Assembly: GCF_021134715.1 (NCBI RefSeq)
Contig: NC_060023.1
Coordinates: 8,990,001 to 9,054,000 of the forward strand
Direction: 5' to 3'
DNA from: Daphnia pulex
Taxonomy: Eukaryota > Arthropoda > Branchiopoda > Diplostraca > Daphniidae
DNA: 64,000 nt
Positions 22,182 through 34,184 of the stretch are shown here, piece by piece (the first letter of the stretch is position 1; each line of letters opens with the position of its first letter). Made by a program: the position numbers and the translations under genes. The notes beneath the pieces were generated by a model that made no database searches, was not told the DNA's origin, and saw nothing but the letters and a program-made list of their open reading frames with translations.

Positions 22182-23695
22182 TTATTTCTTGGGAGAAATT
22201 CCGTTGACGAAAACGGCCAAAACACCCTTCCACGAGTCCAAATCGTCAGAAGAAACACTCTTAGCATTGAGAACGTCAAGGAGAAGACGGCCGAAGTCCT
22301 AAATTTAGGATGAAAATAATTGTTAAGCAGGAACGTTTGATTGTTATGCAACAGTCAAAATTCAGTCTTGACATACCTCCCAAACTCCACGGGGAATACT
22401 GCGGGCGGCGTGGGTGTAGCGCATGTAGTTGACGTTGCCCAAAAGTTGCAATTTGTCGTCCATGGCAGCGATCATGGTGTCCAGACGGTCAGCGACGAGG
22501 GCGACTTGCTTCTCGTAATCGGCATTACCGGCCAAAGCGTCGACAGCGACATTGGCGAACTTGGTGAAGAATTTCTGGATGCGGGGAGTCTCCTTGAAGA
22601 GCCTTTGAACAACAATTTTGTTGTTGTACAACAATTTTATAGATAAATGAATCAATTACACTCACTTGACGAAGATGGATGAGACCATAGCGTTGCGATC
22701 CCCGCGGATGTTTTCCCATGACCTCTGAACATCACCGATCATGTGACCAGACAATTTGGTTTGGGGATCAACCAAATCTTCGGATTTCCTTTGAATTAAA
22801 CGCAATTATTAAAATCCTTATACACGTTGGTTTAAAATTTTGACCAAGTAAATCAAACGGCATTGTTCTTTTTACGTTGTAATATATAAGTGAAATCAAT
22901 ATCTATGACTTACTTGAGGGTCTTGGAGATTCCGGCAACCAAAGCGGCGAGTCCGCTTTTCCAGGCGCTCTGGGCCTCAGCGTTGAAGGCGCTGCCGAGC
23001 TCTTCAGAAAGGACTCCGGTCAAGATTTCGCCGAATTGCTTCATTTTCAATTGTAGAGTTAAAATTAATAAGCTATTGAGAAAATGTCTTTCATCATTTG
23101 GTTTTGGAAACGTACCTCGAACATGATGGGGGTGGCTCCACGGGCCTGGTGAGCTCCGCCGAGAGCGTTCAATTGGCTGGCCAAAAGTTCCTGGCTGGAC
23201 AGGGACTGGACGACAACGTTCAAACCGGCCAAGATGGTGTAGGCCTGGGCCAAGAAGTTTCCGTTGCCCAAAAGTTCGTTCTGGGGAACAGTGGCGAACT
23301 TGCTGAACATCTTTTGGTATTCGGGGTGGGCAGTGACGAAACTGAATTTACACGGACACAATTAATTTTGATTCTACTTTTGAGTCTTATGCGGGAAACT
23401 TACCGGTAAAGAACTTGGGGAGCGACATCGCCGTCCTTCTTGGCTTGGTCCCAGGTCTTGCGGATGACACTGCGGTCGTGAGAGCTCAGGATTCCTTCAT
23501 CTCCTTCATCAGCAGAGACGGTGGTGACGGTGGTGGTGACAGTGGTGGTGGTGGTTCCAGGCTATCAAGTGTAGGCAATATACCATCAATATTGGAAAAT
23601 AGAACTATAAGGAAAGAGAATAAATGTGAACATACCTTGTAAGCGCTGGCAAAAGCGAGCACGCTGAGGAGGAGGACGATCTTGAAAGAAGCCAT
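22182..23695 (-). CDS. Hb: Two-domain hemoglobin 6
   Basis: Exons 23636-23695, 23404-23561, 23116-23341, 22914-23038, 22666-22788, 22377-22602, 22182-22298 join to 344 residues. Signal peptide MASFKIVLLLSVLAFASA, then YK, without the Cys seen in hemoglobins 2-5. Proximal His about 137 and 295. Exon 4 has GVLSEELG and EAQSAWKSG, shared with hemoglobin 8. The last exon reads LLLDVLNAKSVSSDD, with Ser replacing the usual Gly in AKGVS, and ends SPKK. Its first intron is far closer to that of hemoglobin 8 than to adjacent hemoglobin 7. Confidence 0.96.
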
Positions 23696-23761
23696 TGTTG
23701 CAAGAAGAGTTGCTCTGGTAATACAGACAGCAAGTGGTGCCGTTCTGTCGATTTTCACTCT

Positions 23762-23840
23762 CTTTTATACTCAATCCAGTCCGAAGACTGAACTATTGGA
23801 ACATGGAACTATCAATTGCAACCAAAGACCGGCCTACGTG
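23762..23840 (-). promoter_or_regulatory. Promoter of hemoglobin 6: TATA box and TACGTG
   Basis: TATAAAAG (23762-23769) and TACGTG (23835-23840), 140 bp upstream. The block from the HRE outwards (CCTACGTGAGGAT, then GTCCCCCGTGAACCTTAGTC) is shared with hemoglobins 7 and 8. Confidence 0.78.
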
Positions 23841-26611
23841 AGGATGTCCACACTTATTATCAAGATGTCCCCCGTGAACCTTAGTCTTGTTTTTTGAACT
23901 TTTGCTTGAATGTATTTACATTTAAAGCAAAGCAACACTTGTTTTTCATCACCCGTTTGCTCATAACGTATTGAATTTCGCATTGAATCTCCATTTGGGT
24001 CATGAAAATATCTGTTGTTCAAACGTTCAAACATTTTTGTAAAATAATTTTTTATGGTTCATTCAAATCGATTGCTCTGGAAAATATTTTTTGAATTTTT
24101 CAAATAATAAAAAATTAAACTCTAAGAAATCTACAAAAAAAAAACGATTGCGAACTGCGATCCAATCCCATAATTTTTTTTCTCTCAGTCCTATGTCCTA
24201 TCCAACTTAAAATGCAACATGTATGCTTTTCTGCTTTTTTTTCCAGGGAAATTAAAAAGCAAAACAAAACAAAAAAAAAATACAACAAAAATAAATGCGT
24301 TTTTTTAATTAGCTTTTTTGCATCGACTTGAATATTGCGATATCAAATATACCAACACTTCTGTTCAGACTGTTCTATTGATCGAAGCCCACATCATTTA
24401 AGATATAGGATATTTTTAAAATTTATGTATAGATCTTTCTTCCTTTAATATCGCGATATGTTGTCTAGGACGAGGTCCTAGCTATACACACTTTATCGCA
24501 ATCGTAACTAAAAAAAAAAAAAGTTTTGTTGATACTTGATAGTTTAAGTTGTAACTTGATTTTGGTTACAACGTAACGTTATCTCAAAACTTATTCCCTC
24601 TTTGCCGGGTCTTACCGGGGAATTATATACCAAACAGAAATGGTTTTAGATTTCAACTTAAACTTATTCTCTCACCTCAACGTATTCTCTTTCCCTTATT
24701 GCATTTTGAGGGGTGAGTTTGATTTTCATTTCTAATTTCTATCGACATGCGACATCGTATTATCGTAAGCATGCTGATTAGAAGAAAATTGAAAATTTGA
24801 CTAGTGTCGTCTGCTTTCGTTTAGTTTAAAATTTCGAAAAAGTCAGAGACAAAAGACAACAAGACATTTTCCAGATTTATATTCTTATAGATTTATTTGT
24901 TTTCGATAACCGTCATCCTTCATGTTGTTTAGCGGGTAAATAAAACTAAGAATACAAATAGAATGATTGTGGGAAACTGGGAACTATAGAAGAGTTAAAC
25001 CTGTTCTAAATTTTGTGAAATGTTATTTCCTGACCATCATCTATCATGTGTCCTGTCAATGCATGGCAGTTTTTGTTTGCACTATATAACCTTATTTGTT
25101 TTTCTGTTATGCAGATTTGAGGCCAGCCATCATAACCACACAATATGCAAGTTTTTCTTGTGCAGGTGTTTACCTGTCATCAGCAGTAATCTCAGGATCA
25201 TCGCTTGGGTAATGATCTCCTTCACTTTTTTAAACCTGTGACCTACTAGATATTTTAATGTTAGATATTTAATGTTGCATTACCTGCATCAATGCAGTGT
25301 AATACATGTAAACCTTAAATTCTCCTATTTATTAATAATTAGGGTTTACGTTTACCCAGGTCTCATTTTAAACTTTTCCTGACTTGTTGTTTCTGTCAAC
25401 TTTTTTTTTCGTAACCCATTTTCTATTTTTATTTAGATAAAGAGCATCCCATCGCATTGGGAAAACTACCGACGATGTCAATCGAGTTACGGATCTCTCT
25501 TTTCCCCCTTTATTTCAATGTCCTCGTGTATGCTCATGTGAATGTGGGTGTATTCACGAGGACACCCTTTTTACCCTATCCCGTCTGGTGTAACTCTTTT
25601 GCGGATGGATGGAGCAACTGTGGATGCCTGGCTGTATTTCCCAGGCATAAAGGTAGGACCAAATTGATCTTATTCTTCCTTTTGGACAATTTTTGGTGGC
25701 GTTGATTATCAATCGTTACGTAGTCTAGTCAGTCACGGAGTATGTTTATCCCTGAGCTAGGCGGTTGACTGTACAGCTGTTTTCTCTCTCCGTTTTGTTT
25801 TTTTCTCAGTAAGGGTTCACTAAAAAATCTCATTTGTCGAACGAGTGCAGATCAGGCATGTTTTTGTACCTCACAACTTTTTCTGTCGGTAAACCATTAT
25901 ATTCGAAAATATTTGAACTTTAAGCACTTCAAGCAAAGTGCAACAATTCAATTTTTTGACCAAGAGGGACCTGCCGCCACTTCGGCACCTCCTCGTTTTT
26001 AAAACACTTGACGCTAACCTTATCGTGCAATGACAAGTCATGGTAAAATATCGACGTTTTGAGTATGTTATATTCATTTTCTAAAATTCTGTGTCAATTT
26101 GAAACCAAGAGCAAAACTATGGCTTTTTAACTCGCAATGATTTTCTTTTTGTGGGTTGTTTCCTGTTCTATAATTTTTTATTGAGTACCGTAGTTATATT
26201 CAGTGTAGGCTATTGTTTCTCTTTCTGGTCACTTTTAAGCTCGAGAGTTGTTAGTACCGGCCATGGTGACTTTTAGTCCCAATACGGAATACGCACTTAC
26301 ACGTAGCTTTCTCGAATGTATTCTTTTTACCCTCAAATACTACCAGTGATAGTTCAGTCTATTACATTAAACTTTGGAATTCCCATCAATAATTCCATTT
26401 TAAACCTTATCCATATTCATTGTTTCAGATTTGATAATAGTATTGTGTGTGGCCGCAATCAAGACAACATCAACACTACTGAGTTCCATTTCGAGAATAA
26501 CAATATCTTTCATTCCTTTTATATCTGAACTATTTTGTGTTTATTGATGATATTCGTTTTTGGTTTTGGTTTTTTTTTTTTTTCATTTTCGGTTCTTAAA
26601 CAAAAAGTAAT
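23841..26611. other. Long intergenic gap between hemoglobins 6 and 7
   Basis: The first 700 bp are homologous to the upstream flanks of hemoglobins 7 and 8. The last 450 bp resemble the 3' flank of hemoglobin 6. The middle (about 24600-26100) is AT-rich with an 82-codon open frame at 25457-25705 that has no recognisable motif or introns and is probably chance. At 2.8 kb this is the largest gap in the cluster and could once have held another copy, but I see no globin remnant. Confidence 0.5.
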
Positions 26612-28084
26612 TTAGTTCTTGGGAGAAATTCCGTTGACGAAAACGGCCAAAACACCCTTCCACGAGTCCAAATCGTCAGAAGAAACACCCTTAGCAGCCA
26701 AAGACTCGACGAGGAGACGGCCGAAGTCCTGATCGAAAGAGTTGAATTAAAATACCATCGCGATTTCATTATTTCAACATGGACTTACCTCCCAAGGTCC
26801 ACGGGGAATGCTACGGGCGGTGTGGGTGTAGCGCATGTAGTTGACGTTGCCCAAAAGTTGCAATTTGTCGTCCATGGCAGCGATCATGGTGTCCAGACGG
26901 TCAGCGACGAGGGCGACTTGCTTCTCGTAATCGGCATTACCGGCCAAAGCGTCGACAGCGACATTGGCGAACTTGGTGAAGAATTTCTGGATGCGGGGAG
27001 TCTCCTTGAAGAGCCTTTGAACAACAATTTTGTTGTTGTAGATAGATTTTTGATTAGTTACTGAATCAATCACTCACTTGACGAAGATGTCGGAGACCAT
27101 TGCGTTGCGATCTCCGCGGATGTTCTCCCAGGTCCTTTGAACGTCACGGATCTGGTGAGGAGACAATTTGGTTTGGGGATCGGCCAAATCCTCGGATTTC
27201 CTTTTAAGTTAAACGAAATCATTTTAATCATTTAAACGCTTTAGTTATTAGTTTTCTTGACAGTAAAGTGAAATTGTTTTTTATTTCGTTGAAATCAATG
27301 TCTATGACTTACTTGAGTGTCTTGGAGATTCCGGCAACCAAAGCAGCGAGTCCGCTCTTCCAGGCGCTCTTGGCCTCAGCGTTGAAGGCGCTGCCGAGCT
27401 CTTCAGCAAGGACTCCGGTCAAGATTTCGCCGAATTGCTTCATTTTCAATTGTAGAGTTAAAGTTAATAAGATAATTCTAAAATATCTTTTTTTCATTTG
27501 GTTTTGGAAAAGTACCTCGAACATGATGGGAGTTGCTCCGCGAGCCTGGTGAGCACCACCGAGGGCGTTCAATTGGTTGGCCAAAAGTTCCTGGCTGGAC
27601 AGGGACTGGACGACGACATTCAAACCGGCCAAGATGGTGTAAGCCTGGGCCAAGAAGTTTCCGTTGCCCAAAAGTTCGTTCTGGGGAACAGAGGCGAACT
27701 TGCTGAACATCTTTTGGTATTCGGGGTGGGCAGTGACGAAACTGAATTTCATGTACACATTAGTTTTATTATCCATTCTGGAATAATTAACGGGAAACTT
27801 ACCGGTAAAGAACTTGGGGAGCGACATCACCGTCCTTCTTGGCTTGGTCCCAGGTCTTGCGGATGACACTGCGATCGTGAGAGCTCAAGATTCCTTCATC
27901 TCCTTCATCAGCAGAGACGGTGGTAACGCTGGTGGTGACGGTGGTTGTGGTAGTTCCAGGCTATCATTAGGGATTATACATCAATATTCGAGAATAAAAT
28001 AATGAGTGAAAAGATTAAACTTACCTTGTAAGCGCATGCAAAAGCCAGAACGCTGAGGAGGAGGACGATCTTGAAAGAAGCCAT
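26612..28084 (-). CDS. Hb: Two-domain hemoglobin 7
   Basis: Exons 28025-28084, 27803-27960, 27516-27741, 27313-27437, 27078-27200, 26789-27014, 26612-26728 join to 344 residues. Signal peptide MASFKIVLLLSVLAFACA, then YK. Leader PGTTTTTVTTSVTTVSADEG; proximal His about 137 and 295. Linker exon TKLSPHQIRDVQRTWENIRGD ends FVK. The last exon is a chimera: LLVESLAAKGVSSDD like hemoglobins 4/5, then GVLAVFVNGISPKN like 6/8. Its sixth intron is almost that of hemoglobin 5, so a conversion tract covers the first part of exon 7 and intron 6. Confidence 0.96.
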
Positions 28085-28150
28085 TGTTGCAAGAAGAGTT
28101 GCTCTGGAAATACAGACAGCAAGTGGTACCGTTCTGTCGATTTTCACTGT

Positions 28151-28222
28151 CTTTTATACTCCATCCAGTCCGAATACTGAGCTATTGAAACTATTAGTTT
28201 CCAGCAAAGAGCGTCCTACGTG
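28151..28222 (-). promoter_or_regulatory. Promoter of hemoglobin 7: TATA box and TACGTG
   Basis: TATAAAAG (28151-28158) and TACGTG (28217-28222), 133 bp upstream of the ATG, with the flanking block shared with hemoglobins 6 and 8. Confidence 0.78.
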
Positions 28223-29502
28223 AGGATTTTCACACTTTTTATCAAGATGTCCCCCGTGAACCTTAGTCTTGATTTTTGAACTGTTACTCAAATGTACTTA
28301 CTCTTAACGCAAAGCAATATTTATTTTTCATAATCCTTACAATCTAAAGAATCATCTTTCGCAATGATCATTTATTTGAGTTATGAAAAATCTTCTGTTT
28401 AAGCGATGCTATAACACAAATTTATGGTTCCATAAATTTGATTCTTTGGAATAAAATACTTCTAACCCAAAATTTTAATCCACAAGTCTACTTAAACACT
28501 GTTGGAAACCGCTTTTCAATGCGATGTACGTATTTTTTTCTCACTCTAATCTACTTGCAACATTTTAATTTGGTCAAAAAAAATTTTGTGTTTTTTTGTC
28601 AATTATTGTTTTTTAATCTATTTGAATACTCCTTTTTTTTATTATTACAGCATTTCTGTGCTTTTGATTCACATTCCACATTAAAAGATATAGAGTTATT
28701 GAATTTTTCAAATTGATTTTGCTTTAATATCGCGATAATTTGTCTGACGGGTTTCCGAAGTTTAAAAGACGATTTATAGCAACTTTGAAAGAATGCACAC
28801 AATTGTGATAGAATCTGTAAATTTATATCCGCTATTTCGGTGAGGCTTTAGTTAAGTTTAAAAAATTAAAACGCCTGCAGTAATATTTAAATGCTTTATT
28901 TATTCTGTCATCTGACTTCTGCTATAATTTGGTAATCAGATTTTTAGTCACAAGCGAATTTGATCGTCATCCCTGTACGGTTATCTGATTTTTTTTGTTT
29001 GTTTGTTCCACGACTCTATGTCATAGACATTCAATAACGCGTGTTCCAACACTAAAACTTTCTTGGCTTCATTGACTGTATCTTCGTTATATCGGGTTGC
29101 ATTCAGTATCAATCACTGTATTGTTTGCCATCTGCGGCCATCTGGTCAGTTTAAAATTTCAAGTTCAGTCTAATGGTGACTGTTGGTGTTACATCTTACG
29201 TATCTTGCTCGAATATCTTCTGTTTATTCTGAAACATTAACAGCGATCGTTCATTCTATCCTAGTAAAGTTTAGAACTCTCAAAGCTTCACGACTTCTAT
29301 TTTGAATGAATTCGTGAATTCAGACTTGATTGTGATATTGTATATGAAACCGGAATGGAAACAGTACCAACACTGTAAAGCTCTATTAACAGAATCAAGA
29401 AGTCGTTCTTTACTTTACTATTTGAATTCTTTCATGTAATTATTCGTGAAATTCAGATTTTTTATTTTTCCAATTATATTCCGTTCTTAAAACAACAGCA
29501 AT
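28223..29502. other. Intergenic between hemoglobins 7 and 8
   Basis: The left part is homologous to the upstream flanks of hemoglobins 6 and 8. The remainder is AT-rich with no gene visible. Confidence 0.45.
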
Positions 29503-31024
29503 TTAGTTTTTGGGAGAAATTCCGTTGGCGAAAACGGCCAAAACACCCTTCCATGAATCCAAATCATCAGAAGCAACACCCTTAGCGGAGAGAACATCAA
29601 GGAGAAGGCGGCCGAAGTCCTAAAATGAGGATTAGATAAATTTGTAAAATCGAAGGTTGCACGAAACATGAAAGTTAAAATGAAATTTTGACTTACCTCC
29701 CAAGGTCCACGGGGAATGCTACGGGCGGTGTGGGTGTAACGCATGTAGTTGACGTTGCCCAAAAGTTGCAATTTGTCGTCCATGGCAGCGATCATGGTGT
29801 CCAGACGGTCAGCGACCAAAGCGACTTGCTTCTCGTAATCGGCATTACCGGCCAAAGCGTCGACAGCGACATTGGCGAACTTGGTGAAGTGCTTATGAAT
29901 GCGGGGAGTCTCCTTGAAGAGCCTTTGAACAACAATATTGTTTTAGTATTAGAGATTTTTGATTGGTTACTGAATCAATCACTCACTTGATGAAGATGGA
30001 TGAGACCATAGCGTTGCGATCTCCGCGGATGTTTTCCCAGGTTCTTTGAACGTCACGGATCTGGTGAGGGGACAATTTGGTTTGGGGATCAACCAAATCC
30101 TCGGATTTCCTTTTAAGTTAAACGCGATTAAACGAAATCATTTTAATCCTTTAAAAGCTTTAGTTATAAATTTTTCTTGAAAGTAAAGTGAAATTGTTTT
30201 TTTAGATCGTTGGTATTTATTAAATCAATGTCTATGACTTACTTGAGGGTCTTGGAGATTCCGGCAACCAAAGCGGCGAGTCCGCTCTTCCAGGCGCTCT
30301 GGGCCTCAGCGTTGAAGGCGCTGCCGAGCTCTTCAGAAAGGACTCCGGTCAAGATTTCGCCGAATTGCTTCATTTTAAATTGCAACGTTAAAGTTAATAA
30401 GATGGAAGTATATATTTTTTTAAAATTTTGTTATGGTAACTTACCTCGAACATGATGGGGGTGGCTCCACGAGCCTGGTGAGCACCACCGAGAGCGTTCA
30501 ATTGGTTGGCCAAAAGTTCCTGGCTGGACAGGGACTGGATGACGACGTTCAAACCGGCCAAGATGGTGTAAGCCTGGGCCAAGAAATTTCCGTTGCCCAA
30601 AAGTTCGTTCTGGGGAACAGAGGCGAACTTGCTGAACATCTTTTGGTATTCGGGGTGGGCAGTGACGAAACTGAATTTACACGGATACAATTAATTTTGA
30701 TTCTACTTTTGAGTCTTATGCGGGAAACTTACCGGTAAAGAACTTGGGGAGCGACATCACCATCCTTCTTGGCTTGGTCCCAGGTCTTGCGGATGACACT
30801 GCGGTCGTGAGAGCTCAAGATTCCTTCATCTCCTTCATCAGCAGAGACGGTGGTGACGGTGGTGGTGACAGTGGTGGTGGTGGTTCCAGGCTATCAAGTG
30901 TAGGCAATATACCATCAATATTGGAGAATAGAACGATAAGGAAAGACAATAAATGCGAATTTACCTTGTAAGCGCAGGCAAAAGCGAGCACGCTGAGGAG
31001 GAGGACGATCTTGAAAGAAGCCAT
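29503..31024 (-). CDS. Hb: Two-domain hemoglobin 8
   Basis: Exons 30965-31024, 30733-30890, 30445-30670, 30243-30367, 29987-30109, 29697-29922, 29503-29619 join to 344 residues. Signal peptide MASFKIVLLLSVLAFACA, then YK. Proximal His about 137 and 295. Domain 2 begins LFKETPRIHKHFTKF, an IHKH motif otherwise seen only in hemoglobin 1. The last exon reads LLLDVLSAKGVASDD and GVLAVFANGISPKN. Introns 1 and 2 match hemoglobin 6 closely. Extracellular oxygen carrier with the standard promoter. Confidence 0.96.
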
Positions 31025-31090
31025 TATTGCAAGAAGAGTTGCTCTGGAAATACAGACAGCAAGTGGTGCCGTTCTGTCGATTTTCGCTCT

Positions 31091-31169
31091 CTTTTATACT
31101 CAATCCAGTCCGAAGACTGAACTATTGGAACATGGAACTATCAATTTCATCCAAACTCCGGCCTACGTG
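31091..31169 (-). promoter_or_regulatory. Promoter of hemoglobin 8: TATA box and TACGTG
   Basis: TATAAAAG (31091-31098) and TACGTG (31164-31169), 140 bp upstream; nearly the same sequence as the promoter of hemoglobin 6. Confidence 0.78.
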
Positions 31170-32172
31170 AGGATTTCCACACTTCTAATCAAGATGTCCC
31201 CCGTGAACTTTAGTCTTGATTTTTGAACTGTTACTGGAACTGTTACTCGAATGAAGTTACTCTTGACGCAAAGCAATAGTTATTTTCGTAGCCTGTCTCC
31301 CTTAAAGGTTTAGATCAACTTTCGCAACTGGTTATCCATTTGAGCCACCAAAATTTTTCATTCAAAAATATTTATTGAATAATTTGGTGGTTCATTCAAA
31401 TCGATTCTTTTAAAAAAATTTGTAACAATCAAATTGCAAAAATTATGTCTACGTAAAGATTAGAGATATTACTACAAATTTCTTTTTGAATATGAGAATT
31501 TGTCCTTGTTATCTCACCAGAATTTGTCTTATGAAATCAATCTTTTAATGGCCGATTTTGCCATTAAAATATTTGGTCTTCTTCTCGCTTTGTGCTTTAA
31601 CATACTGCACGTACCAAATTTCTCTCAAATAATCCAAATCTCTTCCAAGCAAAGAGTTTCTTTTAGTGATATACCGGAATTGATTTTGCGATATTTTTTC
31701 TGATTAGGTTATGTAATCTTGAATTCTATTTTTGTATTGCAATCGCAATTACAACTACAACACATGTTCATTTTGATTAGCGACTTGATTTGTTGGTTAC
31801 CGCTTAAGATGAAAAATCAGTCCTTTCAACCAAGTCTGAATCTTGTCCTTTTAGAAGAGTAGAGTATATTATTATTTCTTTCATTTTTAATGTAAACGAA
31901 TTTATCATGTTTCCGAAGTTTCAAAGACAATTCATTGTGGTTTTGAAACAAACAACCAAACTTGGTAGAATGGTAGAATTTGAAGATTAATCGTATCGGT
32001 AGCAGATTTATTATATTATCCACTATTATGGCCGAGGCTAAAAAAAATAATAATAATAATATGCATGCAACATTCTGTTCTACAATGTTTTATTTATTCC
32101 ATTTATTGGATGCAATAGGCACGTTGTAAATTTTTTATTCAAAATAAATGGGGAAGAGCAGCAGAGCTGTTT
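31170..32172. other. Intergenic between hemoglobins 8 and 9
   Basis: The first 600 bp continue the flank shared with hemoglobins 6 and 7. A short TAA microsatellite lies near 32045-32060. No gene seen. Confidence 0.45.
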
Positions 32173-33723
32173 TTATTGCTTGGGGGAAACACCGTTGACA
32201 AAGATGGTCAGAACGCCCTTCCACGAGTCCATGTCATCAGCAGAGACTCCGCTGGCAGTAAGGCCATCGATAAGAAGACGGGCAAAGTCCTGAAAAAAGC
32301 GTTAAGAGGGAGCATTAGAATTTTAGTAAAAAATTACTGAATACGATTAATCGTTACCTCGAAAGTCTGGCGAGGGATGGCACGAGGAGGCTGGTGAGTG
32401 TAACGCATGTAGTTAATGTTGCCCAACAGTTGCAGTTTATCGTCCATGGCGGAAATGATGGTGTCCAGGCGGTCAGCGACCAAGGCGACTTGCTTCTCGT
32501 AATCGGCATTGCCGGACAGAGAATCGACAGCGACATTGGCGAACTTGGCGAAGTGCTTCTGGACGCGAGGAGTCTCCTTGAAGAGCCTACACAAATCGAG
32601 CAAAATATTTTAGAGGTAATCTAAAAATGAATTCGTATTGATTGGGTTTTTGTGCATACTTGACGAAGATGGCGGAGACCAAAGAGTTGCGGTTGGCACG
32701 GATGTTTTCCCAGCTTCTCTGGACATCATGAATTTGATGGGGGGTCAACTTGGTCTGAGGATCAGCCAAATCTTCGGCTTTCCTATGGTTAATAATTTCG
32801 ATTTAGTTAAAGTTCAGTAACGAAACCTTCTGAAGGAAAATTCGTTTCAGTTGATTTCTGCCTAATTTGATTGTTTGAACTCACTTGAGGTTCTTGGAGA
32901 TGCCAACGACCAAAGCGCGCATACCGTTCTTCCAGGCCTGTCTGGCTTCAGCGTTGAAGGCGATGCCGAGCTCTTCAGCCAGGACTTCTTCAGTGATGGC
33001 ACCGAATTGCTTCATTTTCAATTTAAAAGTTTAAGTTAATAAGCTTATTTGAAGTATATACATATATTTTTTTATTTGGGTTAAGAAACGAACCTCGAAC
33101 ATGATGGGGGTAGCTCCGCGGGGCTGGTGAGCACCTCCGAGAGCGTTGATTTGGTTAGCCAAAAGCTCCTGGCTGGACAGGGACTGGATGACGACGTTCA
33201 AACCGGCCAAGATGGTGTAGGCCTGAGCCAAGAAGTTTCCGTTGCCCATAAGTTCGTTCTGGGGAACAGTGGCGAAGGACTTGAACATCTTTTGGTATTC
33301 GGGGTTGGCGACGATGAAGCTGGAAATTAAACATGACAAATAACCAGTTCAATTATTGCGAATTGAATTTCAATAAAGAAAGATGTTGAGGCTTACCGGA
33401 AGAGGATCTTAGGAGGAACATCTCCGTCCTTCTTGGCTTGGTCCCAGGTCTTGCGGATGATGCTGCGTTCGTGTGAGCTGAGGAGTCCGCTGTCGCTGTC
33501 TTCATCGGCTGTCACAGTGGTGACGGTCGTGGTAACGCTGGTAATGGTGGTTCCGGGCTGTAATTTTTTCAAATTTAATTAGTATTTCTTTAATTCGAGT
33601 TACATTGACATGTAAGTTTTCTTAGAACTAAGATGTTCTCTAACGTACAGCCTGAGAGCAGGAAGAGGAGGAGCTGGCAAGAGCCACCAAGGCAAAGAAA
33701 AGAGCGATCTTGAGGAACTGCAT
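32173..33723 (-). CDS. Hb: Two-domain hemoglobin 9
   Basis: Exons 33649-33723, 33397-33557, 33094-33319, 32885-33009, 32660-32782, 32358-32586, 32173-32289 join to 351 residues. The signal peptide MQFLKIALFFALVALA is followed by a serine run, SSSSSC, then SQA. Exons 2 and 6 are one codon longer than in hemoglobins 1-8 (ADEDSDSG; RYTHQPPRAIPRQTFE). Proximal His about 143 and 301. Diagnostic of the 9/10 subgroup are FIVANPEYQKMFKSF, QINALGG, AITEEVLAEELGIAF and the final exon start DFARLL in place of DFGRLL. The C-terminus is SPKQ. Confidence 0.96.
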
Positions 33724-33780
33724 GTTGCAATTGTCTTCTGAAAATATCAGACTGATGCTCTTGGATTCGCGCGATGTTCC

Positions 33781-34184
33781 TTTTTATATTTTTCGGCCAT
33801 CAAGTCATTCCCCTCTGCTGTGTGTTTTAAATTTCAGACAGTGGCGTACGTGACTGATAATAAAAAAAAAATGAATCTATTGGTTTCAAGAAATCGTCAA
33901 TTTTAAGCTGACGACATTTCACTTTCTAAGAATTGAAATACAAAACAAGACAGACTGTTTGGGTTGAAAACTGATCAGGTCTTATCTCCAAAACGAACCA
34001 CGAGTGTCGCTCCTTGCCGATCGTGTCATTCCGCTAAAGTCTGGGAAAATTTGAAATTGATTACCGTACGGTCTAACCCTTTGAACCTGCGATGATTATT
34101 ATTAAGAGTAATGTATGTTTGCTCGTATCTTTGCAGTATGTCTGACCTTCTTGCTTTCGTGGCGTACGTGACTTACGCCACGTG
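33781..34184 (-). promoter_or_regulatory. Promoter of hemoglobin 9: TATA box, two TACGTG and one CACGTG
   Basis: TATAAAAA (33781-33788) is 58 bp upstream. GGCGTACGTGACT occurs twice, with TACGTG at 33847-33852 and 34165-34170, and CACGTG follows at 34179-34184. The paired motif suggests a proximal and a distal hypoxia element. This is the richest HRE region in the cluster. Confidence 0.72.

Noticed and set aside
25457-25705. 82-codon plus-strand frame in the hemoglobin 6-7 gap
   Set aside because: No recognisable domain and no counterpart in homologous flanks; consistent with chance.
7233-33330. Repeated antisense frames opposite globin exons (for example VQLxGQKFLAGQGLDDDVQTGQ at 9837, 15164, 19810, 23098, 27498, 30433)
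   Set aside because: They are the opposite strand of highly conserved globin exons 3 and 6, copied with each gene. They lack independent starts, splice support or family resemblance.
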